Below are positions 11,005 to 19,044 of a stretch of DNA of 64,000 nt, one piece after another. This stretch comes from Bdellovibrionales bacterium (GTDB lineage Bacteria; Bdellovibrionota; Bdellovibrionia; Bdellovibrionales; JAMPXM01). Numbering within the stretch: position 1 is the stretch's first letter; each line of letters opens with the position of its first letter. The stretch spans positions 62,001-126,000 of the forward strand of contig JADJOF010000013.1 in the NCBI GenBank assembly GCA_016713885.1. The letters run 5' to 3'. The notes beneath the pieces are model-generated. The model was not told where the DNA came from and ran no database searches. It saw nothing but the letters and a program-made list of their open reading frames with translations. The position numbers were made by a program, and so were the translations under genes.

Positions 11005-11598
11005 TTAAAACTGAACTTTAACAGCCTGTCGCTCGACCGGTGATTCGACTTCAAAAAGCTGAGCCGGTTGAAATCCCGCAAGACCTGCGATACTCGAAGC
11101 GGGAAAGAGCTCTCGCGAAGTATTGTAGGCGGTGACGGCGTCATTGAAGGCCTGTCGTGCAAATGAAACCTTGTTCTCCGTTGAGGTGAGTTCTTCCATG
11201 AGCTGATTCATGGTCGTGTTGGCTTTGAGCTCGGGGTAGGACTCCATTGTGACGGAGAGACTTCGAAGAAGGCCGCCGAGTGAACCTTCGGCCTGGATGA
11301 GACCTTTGAAAGCGTTGGAGTCGCTTGGGTTTGTTGCCAATGCCTTCATAGCGGCTAGACCTTGGTTGCGGGCGGTGATCACGGCGTCGAGTGTTTCGCG
11401 TTCGTGTTTCATGTAGGCCTTTGCGGTCTCGACGAGATTGGGAATTAACTCATAGCGGCGCTTGAGTTGAACATCGATCTGCGCAAACGCGTTCTGCATC
11501 TGATTGCGAAGGCGAACGAGGCCATTGTAGACGCTGATGCCCCACATTGCGATGCCGACAATGAGAACAACGGGCATAAGTAGAAGTGCGATAGCCAT
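11005..11598 (-). CDS. lemA: LemA family protein
   Basis: A 197-residue membrane-anchored helical protein: one N-terminal membrane segment (MAIALLLMPVVLIVGIAMWG), then the family signature VYNGLVRLRNQMQNAFAQID and QLKRRYELIPNLVETAKAYM, and the C-terminal block FARQAFNDAVTAYNTSRELF. The function is not settled; genes of this family very often sit next to HtpX-type proteases, as here (18-base gap to the M48 gene). The ATG at 11598 is preceded by GGAGG. Translation from upstream starts would add a non-conserved leader. Confidence 0.92.
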   Translation of the reverse strand: MAIALLLMPVVLIVGIAMWGISVYNGLVRLRNQMQNAFAQIDVQLKRRYELIPNLVETAKAYMKHERETLDAVITARNQGLAAMKALATNPSDSNAFKGLIQAEGSLGGLLRSLSVTMESYPELKANTTMNQLMEELTSTENKVSFARQAFNDAVTAYNTSRELFPASSIAGLAGFQPAQLFEVESPVERQAVKVQF

Positions 11599-11717
11599 AC
11601 AGATCCTCCACGAGTCTTCATCATGAGCTGGCGATGCAAAGCAGACAACTGCCCCGAAGGATAGTTTACGCATCGACTTTGGCTTTAAATGCAAGGCCAC
11701 TTAAGGTAAGAGAAGGA

Positions 11718-12593
11718 ATGCAAGTTATTGAGCACATCGCGAAAGCTCGCGACCCCTTAGTCAGCTTTGAAATCGTCCCCCCGCCGCGTGGATCGTCGGC
11801 AAAAGACATTATCGATGTCGTCGAAGAGTTGCACGGTCTGAATCCTCCGTGGATTGATGTGACGTCACACTCGTCGGTCACTCACTATCGTGAAAAGAAT
11901 GACGGCACGATTCAGCGACGAACGGTTCGAAAGCGTCCGGGCACGCTCGGGATCTGCGGTATCATTCAAAATCGTTTTAAGATCGATACTGTCGCGCACA
12001 TTCTCTGCCATGGTTTCACACGTGAAGAGACGGAAGATGCGTTGATTGAGCTGTCGTTTCTCGGTATTCACAACGTGCTTGCGCTTCGTGGCGATACGCA
12101 CGGTGTGGAAAAGGTGATTCCCAAAGAGCGGACGAAGAATCAGTATGCGGCTGATCTTGTCGCGCAGATCGGCGCAATGAGAAAAGGTCAATTTTTAGAA
12201 GACATCGACAATTCTGACCCGCTTGAGTTCTGCGTTGGCGTTGCGGGATATCCCGAAAAGCATTTTGAATCGCCAAGTTTGAAGGCCGACGTTCTCAACC
12301 TCAAAAAGAAAGTCGATGCTGGTGCAGACTACATCATCACCCAGATGTTTTTTGACAACGCAAAGTTCTTTGAGTTTGAGAAGGCTTGTCGCGATGCCGG
12401 CATCACGGTGCCGATCATTCCGGGCCTTAAGATTTTGCGAACAGCGAATCAGTTGAAGACCTTGCCACGCGCCTTCTATATCGATCTTCCCGATGAGTTG
12501 ATTGATCAGGTTCAGAAGAACCCCGAGCACACTGCCGAGATTGGAAAACAGTGGACGTTAAAGCAGAGTCGCGAGCTTCTTGAAAAAGGGTGA
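11718..12593 (+). CDS. metF: Methylenetetrahydrofolate reductase
   Basis: Reduces 5,10-methylene-THF to 5-methyl-THF, the methyl donor used by the MetH protein encoded just downstream. The 291-residue flavoprotein has the N-terminal VSFEIVPPPRG active-site strand, LALRGDTHG (flavin and folate binding) and DAGADYIITQMFFDNAKFFEF, and ends with the usual helical segment. The chosen ATG at 11718 has AGAAGG upstream; a longer frame to 11634 adds residues not seen in the family. metF and metH are 64 bases apart in the same direction and together form a methionine-synthesis unit. Confidence 0.95.
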   Translation: MQVIEHIAKARDPLVSFEIVPPPRGSSAKDIIDVVEELHGLNPPWIDVTSHSSVTHYREKNDGTIQRRTVRKRPGTLGICGIIQNRFKIDTVAHILCHGFTREETEDALIELSFLGIHNVLALRGDTHGVEKVIPKERTKNQYAADLVAQIGAMRKGQFLEDIDNSDPLEFCVGVAGYPEKHFESPSLKADVLNLKKKVDAGADYIITQMFFDNAKFFEFEKACRDAGITVPIIPGLKILRTANQLKTLPRAFYIDLPDELIDQVQKNPEHTAEIGKQWTLKQSRELLEKG

Positions 12594-12657
12594 AGACTCT
12601 CCACTACTATGTGTTGAATGACGTGCATGCCGTCGTGGATGTGGTAAAGAAGCTGAC

Positions 12658-13281
12658 ATGAAATCAATTGGTCGTGAGCTTCGGCAGGCGTTCTCTGAGC
12701 GAATTCTTATTCTTGATGGTGCGATGGGCACTATGCTGCAGAGATTTAAGTTTCAAGAGTCTGATTTTAGAGGTGAGCGTTTTCGCGATCATGCGCGAGA
12801 CTTAAAGGGCAATAACGATCTTCTCGTTTTGACTCAGCCCGAAGCGGTGCTGTCTGTGCATCGCGACTATTTAGCGGCCGGCGCCGACATCATTGAAACC
12901 AATACCTTTAACGGCACTCGCGTCGCACAAGGTGAGTATGGTCTTGAGCACATTGTGCCGGAGCTCAATCGCGAGGCCGCGCGCCTCGCTAAACAAGCGT
13001 GCGACGAGCTCTTTCAAAAAACGGGACGGCGTGCCTATGTCGCTGGCGCTTTGGGTCCGACCAATCGTACGGCATCGCTTTCTCCAGATGTGAATGATCC
13101 CGGGTTTAGGGCGATCGACTTTGATGAGTTGGTTCGGCAATACAAAGAACAAGCCGAGGCCTTGCTTGAGGGCGGCGTCGATATTCTTTGCCGGAGACTG
13201 TGTTTGACACGCTCAATGCCAAGGCGGCGCTGTTTGCCATTCGAACCGTTGAGGAAGAGCGCGGAATCGAAATTCCATTGA
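12658..13281 (+). CDS. metH: Cobalamin-dependent methionine synthase, segment 1 (homocysteine domain)
   Basis: First reading-frame segment of metH, which makes methionine from homocysteine using 5-methyl-THF and cobalamin. It starts with the Hcy-binding domain (ILILDGAMGTMLQRFKF, ADIIETNTFNGT, VAGALGPTNRTASLSPDVND). The genuine protein sequence stops at about 13186 after GGVDIL; what follows in this frame is nonsense. One missing T in ATTCTTTGCCG restores LLPETVFDTLNAKAAL in the next frame. With this and a second correction the gene encodes 1224 residues, the normal MetH length, so a sequencing error is the best explanation. Confidence 0.9.
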   Translation: MKSIGRELRQAFSERILILDGAMGTMLQRFKFQESDFRGERFRDHARDLKGNNDLLVLTQPEAVLSVHRDYLAAGADIIETNTFNGTRVAQGEYGLEHIVPELNREAARLAKQACDELFQKTGRRAYVAGALGPTNRTASLSPDVNDPGFRAIDFDELVRQYKEQAEALLEGGVDILCRRLCLTRSMPRRRCLPFEPLRKSAESKFH

Positions 13282-14906
13282 TGATATCAGTGACCATCAC
13301 CGATAAGGCGGGGCGGAATCTGTCGGGTCAGACCGTCGATGCGTTTTGGAACAGTGTTCGACATTCACGTCCGCTCAGTGTTGGCATTAACTGCGCCTTA
13401 GGGGCCGATGAAATGCGGCCTTTCATGAGTGAGCTGGCGAAGGTCGCTGATGCCTATGTGAGCTGCTATCCGAATGCGGGGCTTCCGAATCCACTTTCGC
13501 CAACTGGGTACGATGAGACTCCCGAGAGTCTTGCAATGACGTTGAGTGAGTTTGCCGATGCGGGTTGGCTGAACGTTGTTGGTGGGTGTTGCGGAACGAC
13601 GCCGCCCCATATTGCAGCGATTGCAAAAGCGATGAAGGGTCGGGCGCCGCGTGTGCCTCGCAAAGGAGGCGACCAGCGTCTGCGACTATCGGGACTTGAG
13701 GCGCTCAATATCGTGCCTCATCAAGCGGGCAATCAGTTTGGTGGCAATCTCATCATGGTGGGCGAGCGCACGAATGTGACGGGCTCGCCTAAATTTGCAA
13801 AGTTGATCAAAGAGGGGAAACTCGAAGAGTCGTTGACGGTGGCAAGAAGCCAAATCGAAAACGGAGCTCATATCATTGACGTCAACTTTGACGAGGCGAT
13901 GCTCGATGGCATTGCTATGATGCGCAAGTTTCTTCGCCGGGCCCTGGCTGAGCCGGATATCGCTCGCGTACCGGTGATGGTCGATTCTTCGAAGTGGAGC
14001 GTGATCGAGGAAGCACTCAAGAATCTTCAAGGACGCTCGGTCGTCAATTCAATCTCACTGAAAGAGGGTGAGGCAGAATTTCTGCGGCAGGCAGCGCTTT
14101 GTCAGAAGTACGGTGCTTCTGTTGTCGTGATGGCTTTTGATGAACAGGGTCAAGCGGCAAGCTGCGCTGATAAAATTCGAATTTGCAAACGCGCCTATGA
14201 TCTTCTGACCAAGAAGCTTGGATACGATCCAAGCGACATTGTTTTTGATCCGAACGTGTTGACGGTTGCAACTGGTATGAGTGAACACGACGGCTACGCG
14301 CGCGAGTTTATCGATGCGGTGGCCGGTATTAAGCTCGCGTGCCCGGGAGCGCTGGTCAGCGGCGGAATTTCGAATCTCTCATTTAGTTTCCGAGGCAACA
14401 ATCCTGTCCGTGAAGCCATGCACTCGGTCTTCCTGCGGCACGCGCTCCACGCCGGTCTTGATATGGGAATCGTCAACGCCGGAATGCTCGAGGTCTATGA
14501 CGAAATCGAACCTGAACTGCGTGAAAAGGTCGAAGCCGTAGTCCTCAATTCGCATCCTGGTGCGGCCGATGAGTTGATCGCACTTGCGGAGAAAATGAAA
14601 GCTGCCGCCGAGGCCGCGGGCCCGCAAGCAAAAGCGGCGGCTGAAGAGGCGGATTGGCGCAAGGGCGATTTCCGCGCGCGCCTTTCACATGCGCTCGTGA
14701 AGGGTATTGACTCACACGTTGAGGCCGATACCGAAGAGGCGCTACGCGAGCTTGGTCGTCCATTGCACGTGATCGAAGGCCCTTTGATGGATGGAATGCG
14801 CGTCGTTGGCGATCTCTTTGGAGAAGGCAAGATGTTCCTGCCACAGGTCGTGAAGAGCGCACGGGTGATGAAGAAAGCTGTCGCTATTCTTGAGCCTATT
14901 TTCTAA
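13188..14906 (+). CDS. metH: Methionine synthase, segment 2 (Hcy end, pterin and cap domains)
   Basis: Second segment of metH. It completes the zinc-binding homocysteine domain (GINCALGADEMRPF with the first Cys ligand, then VVGGCCGTTPPHIAAIA with the CC pair), carries the whole pterin domain (MVGERTNVTGSPKFAKLIKE, HIIDVNFDEAMLDG, MVDSSKWSVIEEALKNLQ) and most of the B12-cap helices (DGMRVVGDLFGEGKMFLPQV). It ends early at LEPIF because one T is missing from the run TTTTC at about 14897-14900; adding it continues LKEKEAATRAG and leads into segment 3. The apparent start at 13188 is not a real translation start. Confidence 0.9.
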   Translation: MPETVFDTLNAKAALFAIRTVEEERGIEIPLMISVTITDKAGRNLSGQTVDAFWNSVRHSRPLSVGINCALGADEMRPFMSELAKVADAYVSCYPNAGLPNPLSPTGYDETPESLAMTLSEFADAGWLNVVGGCCGTTPPHIAAIAKAMKGRAPRVPRKGGDQRLRLSGLEALNIVPHQAGNQFGGNLIMVGERTNVTGSPKFAKLIKEGKLEESLTVARSQIENGAHIIDVNFDEAMLDGIAMMRKFLRRALAEPDIARVPVMVDSSKWSVIEEALKNLQGRSVVNSISLKEGEAEFLRQAALCQKYGASVVVMAFDEQGQAASCADKIRICKRAYDLLTKKLGYDPSDIVFDPNVLTVATGMSEHDGYAREFIDAVAGIKLACPGALVSGGISNLSFSFRGNNPVREAMHSVFLRHALHAGLDMGIVNAGMLEVYDEIEPELREKVEAVVLNSHPGAADELIALAEKMKAAAEAAGPQAKAAAEEADWRKGDFRARLSHALVKGIDSHVEADTEEALRELGRPLHVIEGPLMDGMRVVGDLFGEGKMFLPQVVKSARVMKKAVAILEPIF

Positions 14907-14965
14907 AAGAGAAAGAGGCTGCGACGAGGGCGGGTACCGCGACGGCGAATTCAAGTAAAGAGCCG

Positions 14966-16330
14966 GTGTTTGTGATTGCCACCGTTAAAGGTGATGTTCA
15001 CGACATCGGTAAGAACATCGTGTCCGTGATCCTTCAGTGCAATGGCTACAAGGTGATTGATCTGGGCGTGATGGTGCCATCGAGCAAGATCATTGCGGCA
15101 CTGCGCGAGCATGATGCTGATATTCTGGGTCTGAGTGGTTTGATTACGCCGTCGCTTGATGAAATGGCAGTCGATCTGCAAGAGCTTGAGCGACAGGGAT
15201 TGACGCTTCCGGTGCTTGTTGGTGGCGCGACCACATCGGGTCTACACACCGCCGTGAAGCTTGATCCGTGTTATTCAGGTGCCGTCGAGCACGTAATTGA
15301 TGCGTCGCGAGTGGTTGAGACGTGTTCGCGTCTTTTGGGTTCCGATCGCGACGACAAGGTCGCACGCGCCCAGGCTGTCGCGTCCCTTAAGAAGCGTTAC
15401 AGCGGAACTCGTGAAGAGTATCTGGCAAAAGAGCGCACTCGGGTTTTGCTTTCGACCGAAGAGGCGCGTGCGCGAAAGTTCAAATGCGATTGGTCCACGA
15501 TCGACATTCCGGTGCCAAGTAAAACTGGAGTTTTCGACTGGGCAGTCACGGTTGCGGAGCTTGTACCGTACATCGATTGGAGTCCGCTGTTTTGGGCATG
15601 GGAGCTGAAGGGGCTGTACCCAGCAATTCTTGAACATCCCAAATACGGAGAGCAGGCGAGTAACCTCTATGCGGATGCGCAGAAATTGCTTGAGCGGATC
15701 ATTAAAGAGAACTGGCTTAAGCCGCGCGCGCTCGTCGGATTCTTTCCGGCTCATACCGATGGCGGTGAACGCGTTTCTGTTTGTGATCGAGAGGGAAAGA
15801 TTCTTGAGACGATCGAGTTTGAGCGTCAGCGACACGCCGTCGACACTGAGGCTGACGGGCAGTCGACGACACGGTTTTCGCTTGCTGACTTTATCGCACC
15901 CCAAGCGGCGGGCCGAAGTGATCATATCGGCTTTTTTGCGGTCACTGCGGGACACGATGTCGAGCGGTTCTCGCAGAATTTCTTAAGACAGCACGATGAT
16001 TACAATTCGATTTTATTGAAAGCCGTTGCTGATCGAATTGCCGAGGCGGCGGCGGAGTGGGCACATAAGCGAACGCGGGATTGGTTTGGCTATGGACTCA
16101 ATGAGAATTTGAGTGAGGCCGATCTGCGCGCGGAGAAGTACCGAGGTATTCGCCCGGCACCGGGATATCCGGCATGTCCATCACATGCGCATAAGGCTAA
16201 AATTTGGCAGCTGATGCAGGTCAAAGAGCGCATCGGTATTTCGCTCACCGAAAGCCACATGATGAATCCAGCGGCGAGTGTGAGTGGATTTTATTTCCAT
16301 CACCCGTCGGCACGTTACTTCCGCGCTTAG
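14966..16330 (+). CDS. metH: Methionine synthase, segment 3 (B12 and activation domains)
   Basis: Third segment of metH. It has the cobalamin-binding Rossmann domain with the DxHxxG motif in VKGDVHDIGKNIVSVIL and LVGGATTSGLHTAVKL, then the C-terminal activation domain that uses AdoMet for reductive reactivation (DWSPLFWAWELKG, FFPAH, RGIRPAPGYPACPSH, SESH-like LTESHMMNPAASVSGFYF). The true frame continues from segment 2 through the 60 bases before 14966. Domain content and total length are complete, so the enzyme is probably functional in the organism. It converges on the PLP decarboxylase gene with a 12-base gap. Confidence 0.92.
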   Translation: MFVIATVKGDVHDIGKNIVSVILQCNGYKVIDLGVMVPSSKIIAALREHDADILGLSGLITPSLDEMAVDLQELERQGLTLPVLVGGATTSGLHTAVKLDPCYSGAVEHVIDASRVVETCSRLLGSDRDDKVARAQAVASLKKRYSGTREEYLAKERTRVLLSTEEARARKFKCDWSTIDIPVPSKTGVFDWAVTVAELVPYIDWSPLFWAWELKGLYPAILEHPKYGEQASNLYADAQKLLERIIKENWLKPRALVGFFPAHTDGGERVSVCDREGKILETIEFERQRHAVDTEADGQSTTRFSLADFIAPQAAGRSDHIGFFAVTAGHDVERFSQNFLRQHDDYNSILLKAVADRIAEAAAEWAHKRTRDWFGYGLNENLSEADLRAEKYRGIRPAPGYPACPSHAHKAKIWQLMQVKERIGISLTESHMMNPAASVSGFYFHHPSARYFRA

Positions 16331-16342
16331 ATTACAACGGAT

Positions 16343-17530
16343 CTAAACCAAGTACTCTGCTGCGGGAGCCTGGCGCAGAAAGCCAACGGGGCTGAAGGAA
16401 TAGCCGTAAGCACCGACGTTGTGAACACAGACCAAGTCTCCAGGTGAAAGAGTCGGCAGCCCAACATCGCTGGCGATGATGTCTTGGCTGTAGCAGCTTG
16501 GCCCTGCGAGCTGAGTGCGTCGTGTATTAGCGCTGACAGTCTTTTGAATGACGGAAATTTGGAAGTTTCGACGAATCACTTGGCCGGCGCCGCAGGCGAG
16601 TTGGCATTGAGTAAAGCCGCCATTGAGAATCGCATAATGTTTGCCTTGCGATTCCTTCGTGTAGAGAACTTTTGTAACAAAGAATCCCGATTCGGCAACG
16701 AGGTAGCGACCGAGTTCAATTCTGAATCTGGCAGAAGCAAGCTCGCTTTGCATATCGGTACGCCTTTTCAAGGCATCGAAGCCATCGCCGACTCGGGTGA
16801 GATCGAGCGGAGCGTGCCCATCGAAATAGGGAATGCCGAAGCCGCCGCCCAGGTTTACCGTTTCAAGTTTCACGCCGAGTAGTCGTTGCAGGCGAAGAGC
16901 GGCCTCGAGAGCGAAGGTGAAGTTCTGAATCACATCGTCAGCCGACAGTACGTTTGACTGGCTGTGGGTATGGGTGCCGCGAATTTGTACGTGCTGACAC
17001 GATTTGTGAATCGCCGCGACTGTCGGCAGCAGGTCTTCGTCGATACCGAACTGCGAAGGTTCTCCTTCAAGTAGACGACCTGAGTTTGTGATATAGCGAG
17101 CCGGATGAATTCGAAGCGAAACACTGACTAGTTTTCCGAGTTGCGAAGCAATCGACTCAATCAGCTCGAGCTCCTGTATTGATTCCACCACGAGAGTATC
17201 GACGCCGACTTCAATCGCGGCGCGGAGCTCGCTCGGCGTCTTTCCTGGACCAGTGAACTCGATTCGTTTGGCCGTAAAGCCTGCATCCCGCGCGGCATTC
17301 AGTTCGCCGAGTGATGCAACATCGACCGCGGCGCCAAGCGTAAGGAGTGTTTTAAGAATCTCCGGATGTGAATTGGCCTTCGCTGAGTAGAGGATTTCGA
17401 GATCGCTTGGAAAGCGTTCGCGAAGGCGCTGCCAGGTCTGTTGAATTCCCGATAGCGAGTAAAAATAAAAAGGCCCTTCAGTTTGAGAGGCGAGCGTGGC
17501 GATTTCAGCTTGCAGCTCGGTTGACATCAT
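16343..17530 (-). CDS. Fold-type III PLP-dependent decarboxylase (LysA/ODC-like)
   Basis: A 395-residue enzyme of the alanine-racemase/DAP-decarboxylase fold. ILYSAKANSHPEIL carries the PLP lysine, HTHSQSNVL and VNLGGGFGIPYFDG bind the cofactor phosphate, and the C-terminal beta domain ends with CYSQDIIASDVGLP and NVGAYGYSFSPVGFL. The substrate cannot be read from sequence: diaminopimelate, polyamine-type or specialised amino acids are all possible, and the best resemblance is to the broad LysA-like decarboxylase group rather than housekeeping LysA. The start ATG at 17530 overlaps the stop of the adenosine deaminase gene (ATGA), so the two are translated together. Confidence 0.8.
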   Translation of the reverse strand: MMSTELQAEIATLASQTEGPFYFYSLSGIQQTWQRLRERFPSDLEILYSAKANSHPEILKTLLTLGAAVDVASLGELNAARDAGFTAKRIEFTGPGKTPSELRAAIEVGVDTLVVESIQELELIESIASQLGKLVSVSLRIHPARYITNSGRLLEGEPSQFGIDEDLLPTVAAIHKSCQHVQIRGTHTHSQSNVLSADDVIQNFTFALEAALRLQRLLGVKLETVNLGGGFGIPYFDGHAPLDLTRVGDGFDALKRRTDMQSELASARFRIELGRYLVAESGFFVTKVLYTKESQGKHYAILNGGFTQCQLACGAGQVIRRNFQISVIQKTVSANTRRTQLAGPSCYSQDIIASDVGLPTLSPGDLVCVHNVGAYGYSFSPVGFLRQAPAAEYLV

Positions 17531-18519
17531 ACGGTGCGCTCCGAGACGAAACTCGCAGCACGCGCCCACGCATTCATCACCGAAAATTCAGCTTCGGTAA
17601 AACCGTGCGACTCTGCGAGCGCACGGTATTCGTGGGTCAGGTCGTAGTCGAAAACACCGGGATCGTCGGTGTTCACACATACTTTTACACCAGCGTCCAT
17701 CAGTCGCCGAATCGGGTGAGCTTGAAGTGTGGGCACTGAATTGGTGAGAACGTTTGATGTCGGGCAAATCTCAAGAAGAACACCCTCACGAGCGACTCGT
17801 TTGAGAACCTCGGTGTTATGAATAATTTGAATGCCGTGGCCGATGCGTTCTGCGCCGAGTTTTTCAATCGCGGTGAGTACGTTGGCGGCAGCCTCTGGAA
17901 TCAGAGCTTCACCGGCGTGGATGGTGATGCCTAGGCCAGCCTTTTTTGCCCGCATAAAGTGCGGCGCAAAGGGAGCTGGATCAAAACCAGCCTCGTTGTC
18001 GGCAAGATCGACACCGACCACCAGATCGGGACGAGTTTGGTGCGCTTCAATTGCGAAACTCAAAACCTTGTCTGCTATCGCGACGGGTTTTGTCCGTTGC
18101 GCGATGTAGATGAGGCCGACTTTGATGGTGAGGTCCTGGCACCGATCGGCGCCGGTGGCAATGGCTCGATGAATCGCCTCAAAGTTGAGATCGGGATGAC
18201 CGTCTTGAATAAAGGTCGGAGCAAAGCGGAGCTCTAAGATTTCAATGCCTTCGGCATGGGCGTCGCGAATGCATTCTTCCGTGATCCGGGTCAGAACGGT
18301 CTCGCTTGAGAGCGCTTTTTGCGCGGCCAGGAACTTGCGCAAAACAGCCTCAAGATCGCGCATCGGTTCCTTGACGAGGTACATCTCAGCGAATCGCTGC
18401 GGGTCCGACGGTACCGGTTCGCCGAGTGCCGTCAAAAGTTCGCGGAGCGTCGACGGGCGAATCGAGCAATCCAGGTGGCGATGCAGTTCGATTTTAGGGA
18501 TTTTGCTCCACGATGTCAT
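17527..18519 (-). CDS. add: Adenosine deaminase family protein
   Basis: A 330-residue TIM-barrel metal hydrolase that converts adenosine (or a close relative such as adenine or methylthioadenosine) to the inosine-type product. The metal and catalytic residues are visible: KIELHRHLDCSIRP (HxH), GLGITIHAGEA (His and the following Glu), GAERIGHGIQI, and CVNTDDPGVFDYDL (DD). The family usually reads HLDGS where this protein has HLDCS, a small change next to the metal site. It precedes the PLP decarboxylase with a four-base overlap and is transcribed away from the transketolase gene. Confidence 0.88.
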   Translation of the reverse strand: MTSWSKIPKIELHRHLDCSIRPSTLRELLTALGEPVPSDPQRFAEMYLVKEPMRDLEAVLRKFLAAQKALSSETVLTRITEECIRDAHAEGIEILELRFAPTFIQDGHPDLNFEAIHRAIATGADRCQDLTIKVGLIYIAQRTKPVAIADKVLSFAIEAHQTRPDLVVGVDLADNEAGFDPAPFAPHFMRAKKAGLGITIHAGEALIPEAAANVLTAIEKLGAERIGHGIQIIHNTEVLKRVAREGVLLEICPTSNVLTNSVPTLQAHPIRRLMDAGVKVCVNTDDPGVFDYDLTHEYRALAESHGFTEAEFSVMNAWARAASFVSERTV

Positions 18520-18594
18520 AAAGGGGGAGGCTAGCGGAGTCGGTGCGGGGAGACAGGCGTTGACGCTTGGCGCGAATCACGAGATGAACCGTCT

Positions 18595-19044
18595 ATGTCT
18601 GAAATCACTTCTGAAATAAAGCGTCTTCCCGTTGTCGATCATTTGGCGGATAGCCAGAACCTCAAACCGCGCTGGTCGGTCCCAGTTCCGGGCTCGGATC
18701 TCATTGCGGCTGATCCGCGTGCCACCCGGGCGATGGTCGCCTTGATGGATATGGAGGCACAGATCGGCGGGGCGGCGTCGCACTTTGGCGGGCCATCGGC
18801 CTTTGCCGAATTGATGTCGGGCCTGCATGCCATCATGTTCCCAGAAGACGCGGCCAAGAACACAAAGTGGACGAAGCTCTTTCACTTCGTTAACGATGCC
18901 GGCCACTGTGAAAACGGGCTGTATGCGCTCAAAGCCAACTACGGTTTTGCTGGATTGACGCTCGATTTGCTTCGCGGCTTTCGTTCGATTTCGTCAAAGC
19001 TGACGGGCCATGGCGAAGCGCACTTGTTTCAGAGGGCGTTTTGA
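18595..19044 (+). CDS. tkt: Transketolase, segment 1 (N-terminal)
   Basis: N-terminal part of a transketolase (thiamine-diphosphate enzyme of the pentose phosphate pathway that moves two-carbon units between sugars). It has ATRAMVALMDMEAQIGGAAS HFGG and KLFHFVNDAGHCENGLYALK. The frame fails after GHGEAHLF at about 19033: one missing C in TTTCAGAGGG would read LFPEGVLISNGPLGSG and join segment 2. The joined protein is 690 residues, a normal size. The first ATG at 18595 follows GAGATGAACC. A single-base sequencing error is most likely. Confidence 0.85.
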   Translation: MSEITSEIKRLPVVDHLADSQNLKPRWSVPVPGSDLIAADPRATRAMVALMDMEAQIGGAASHFGGPSAFAELMSGLHAIMFPEDAAKNTKWTKLFHFVNDAGHCENGLYALKANYGFAGLTLDLLRGFRSISSKLTGHGEAHLFQRAF

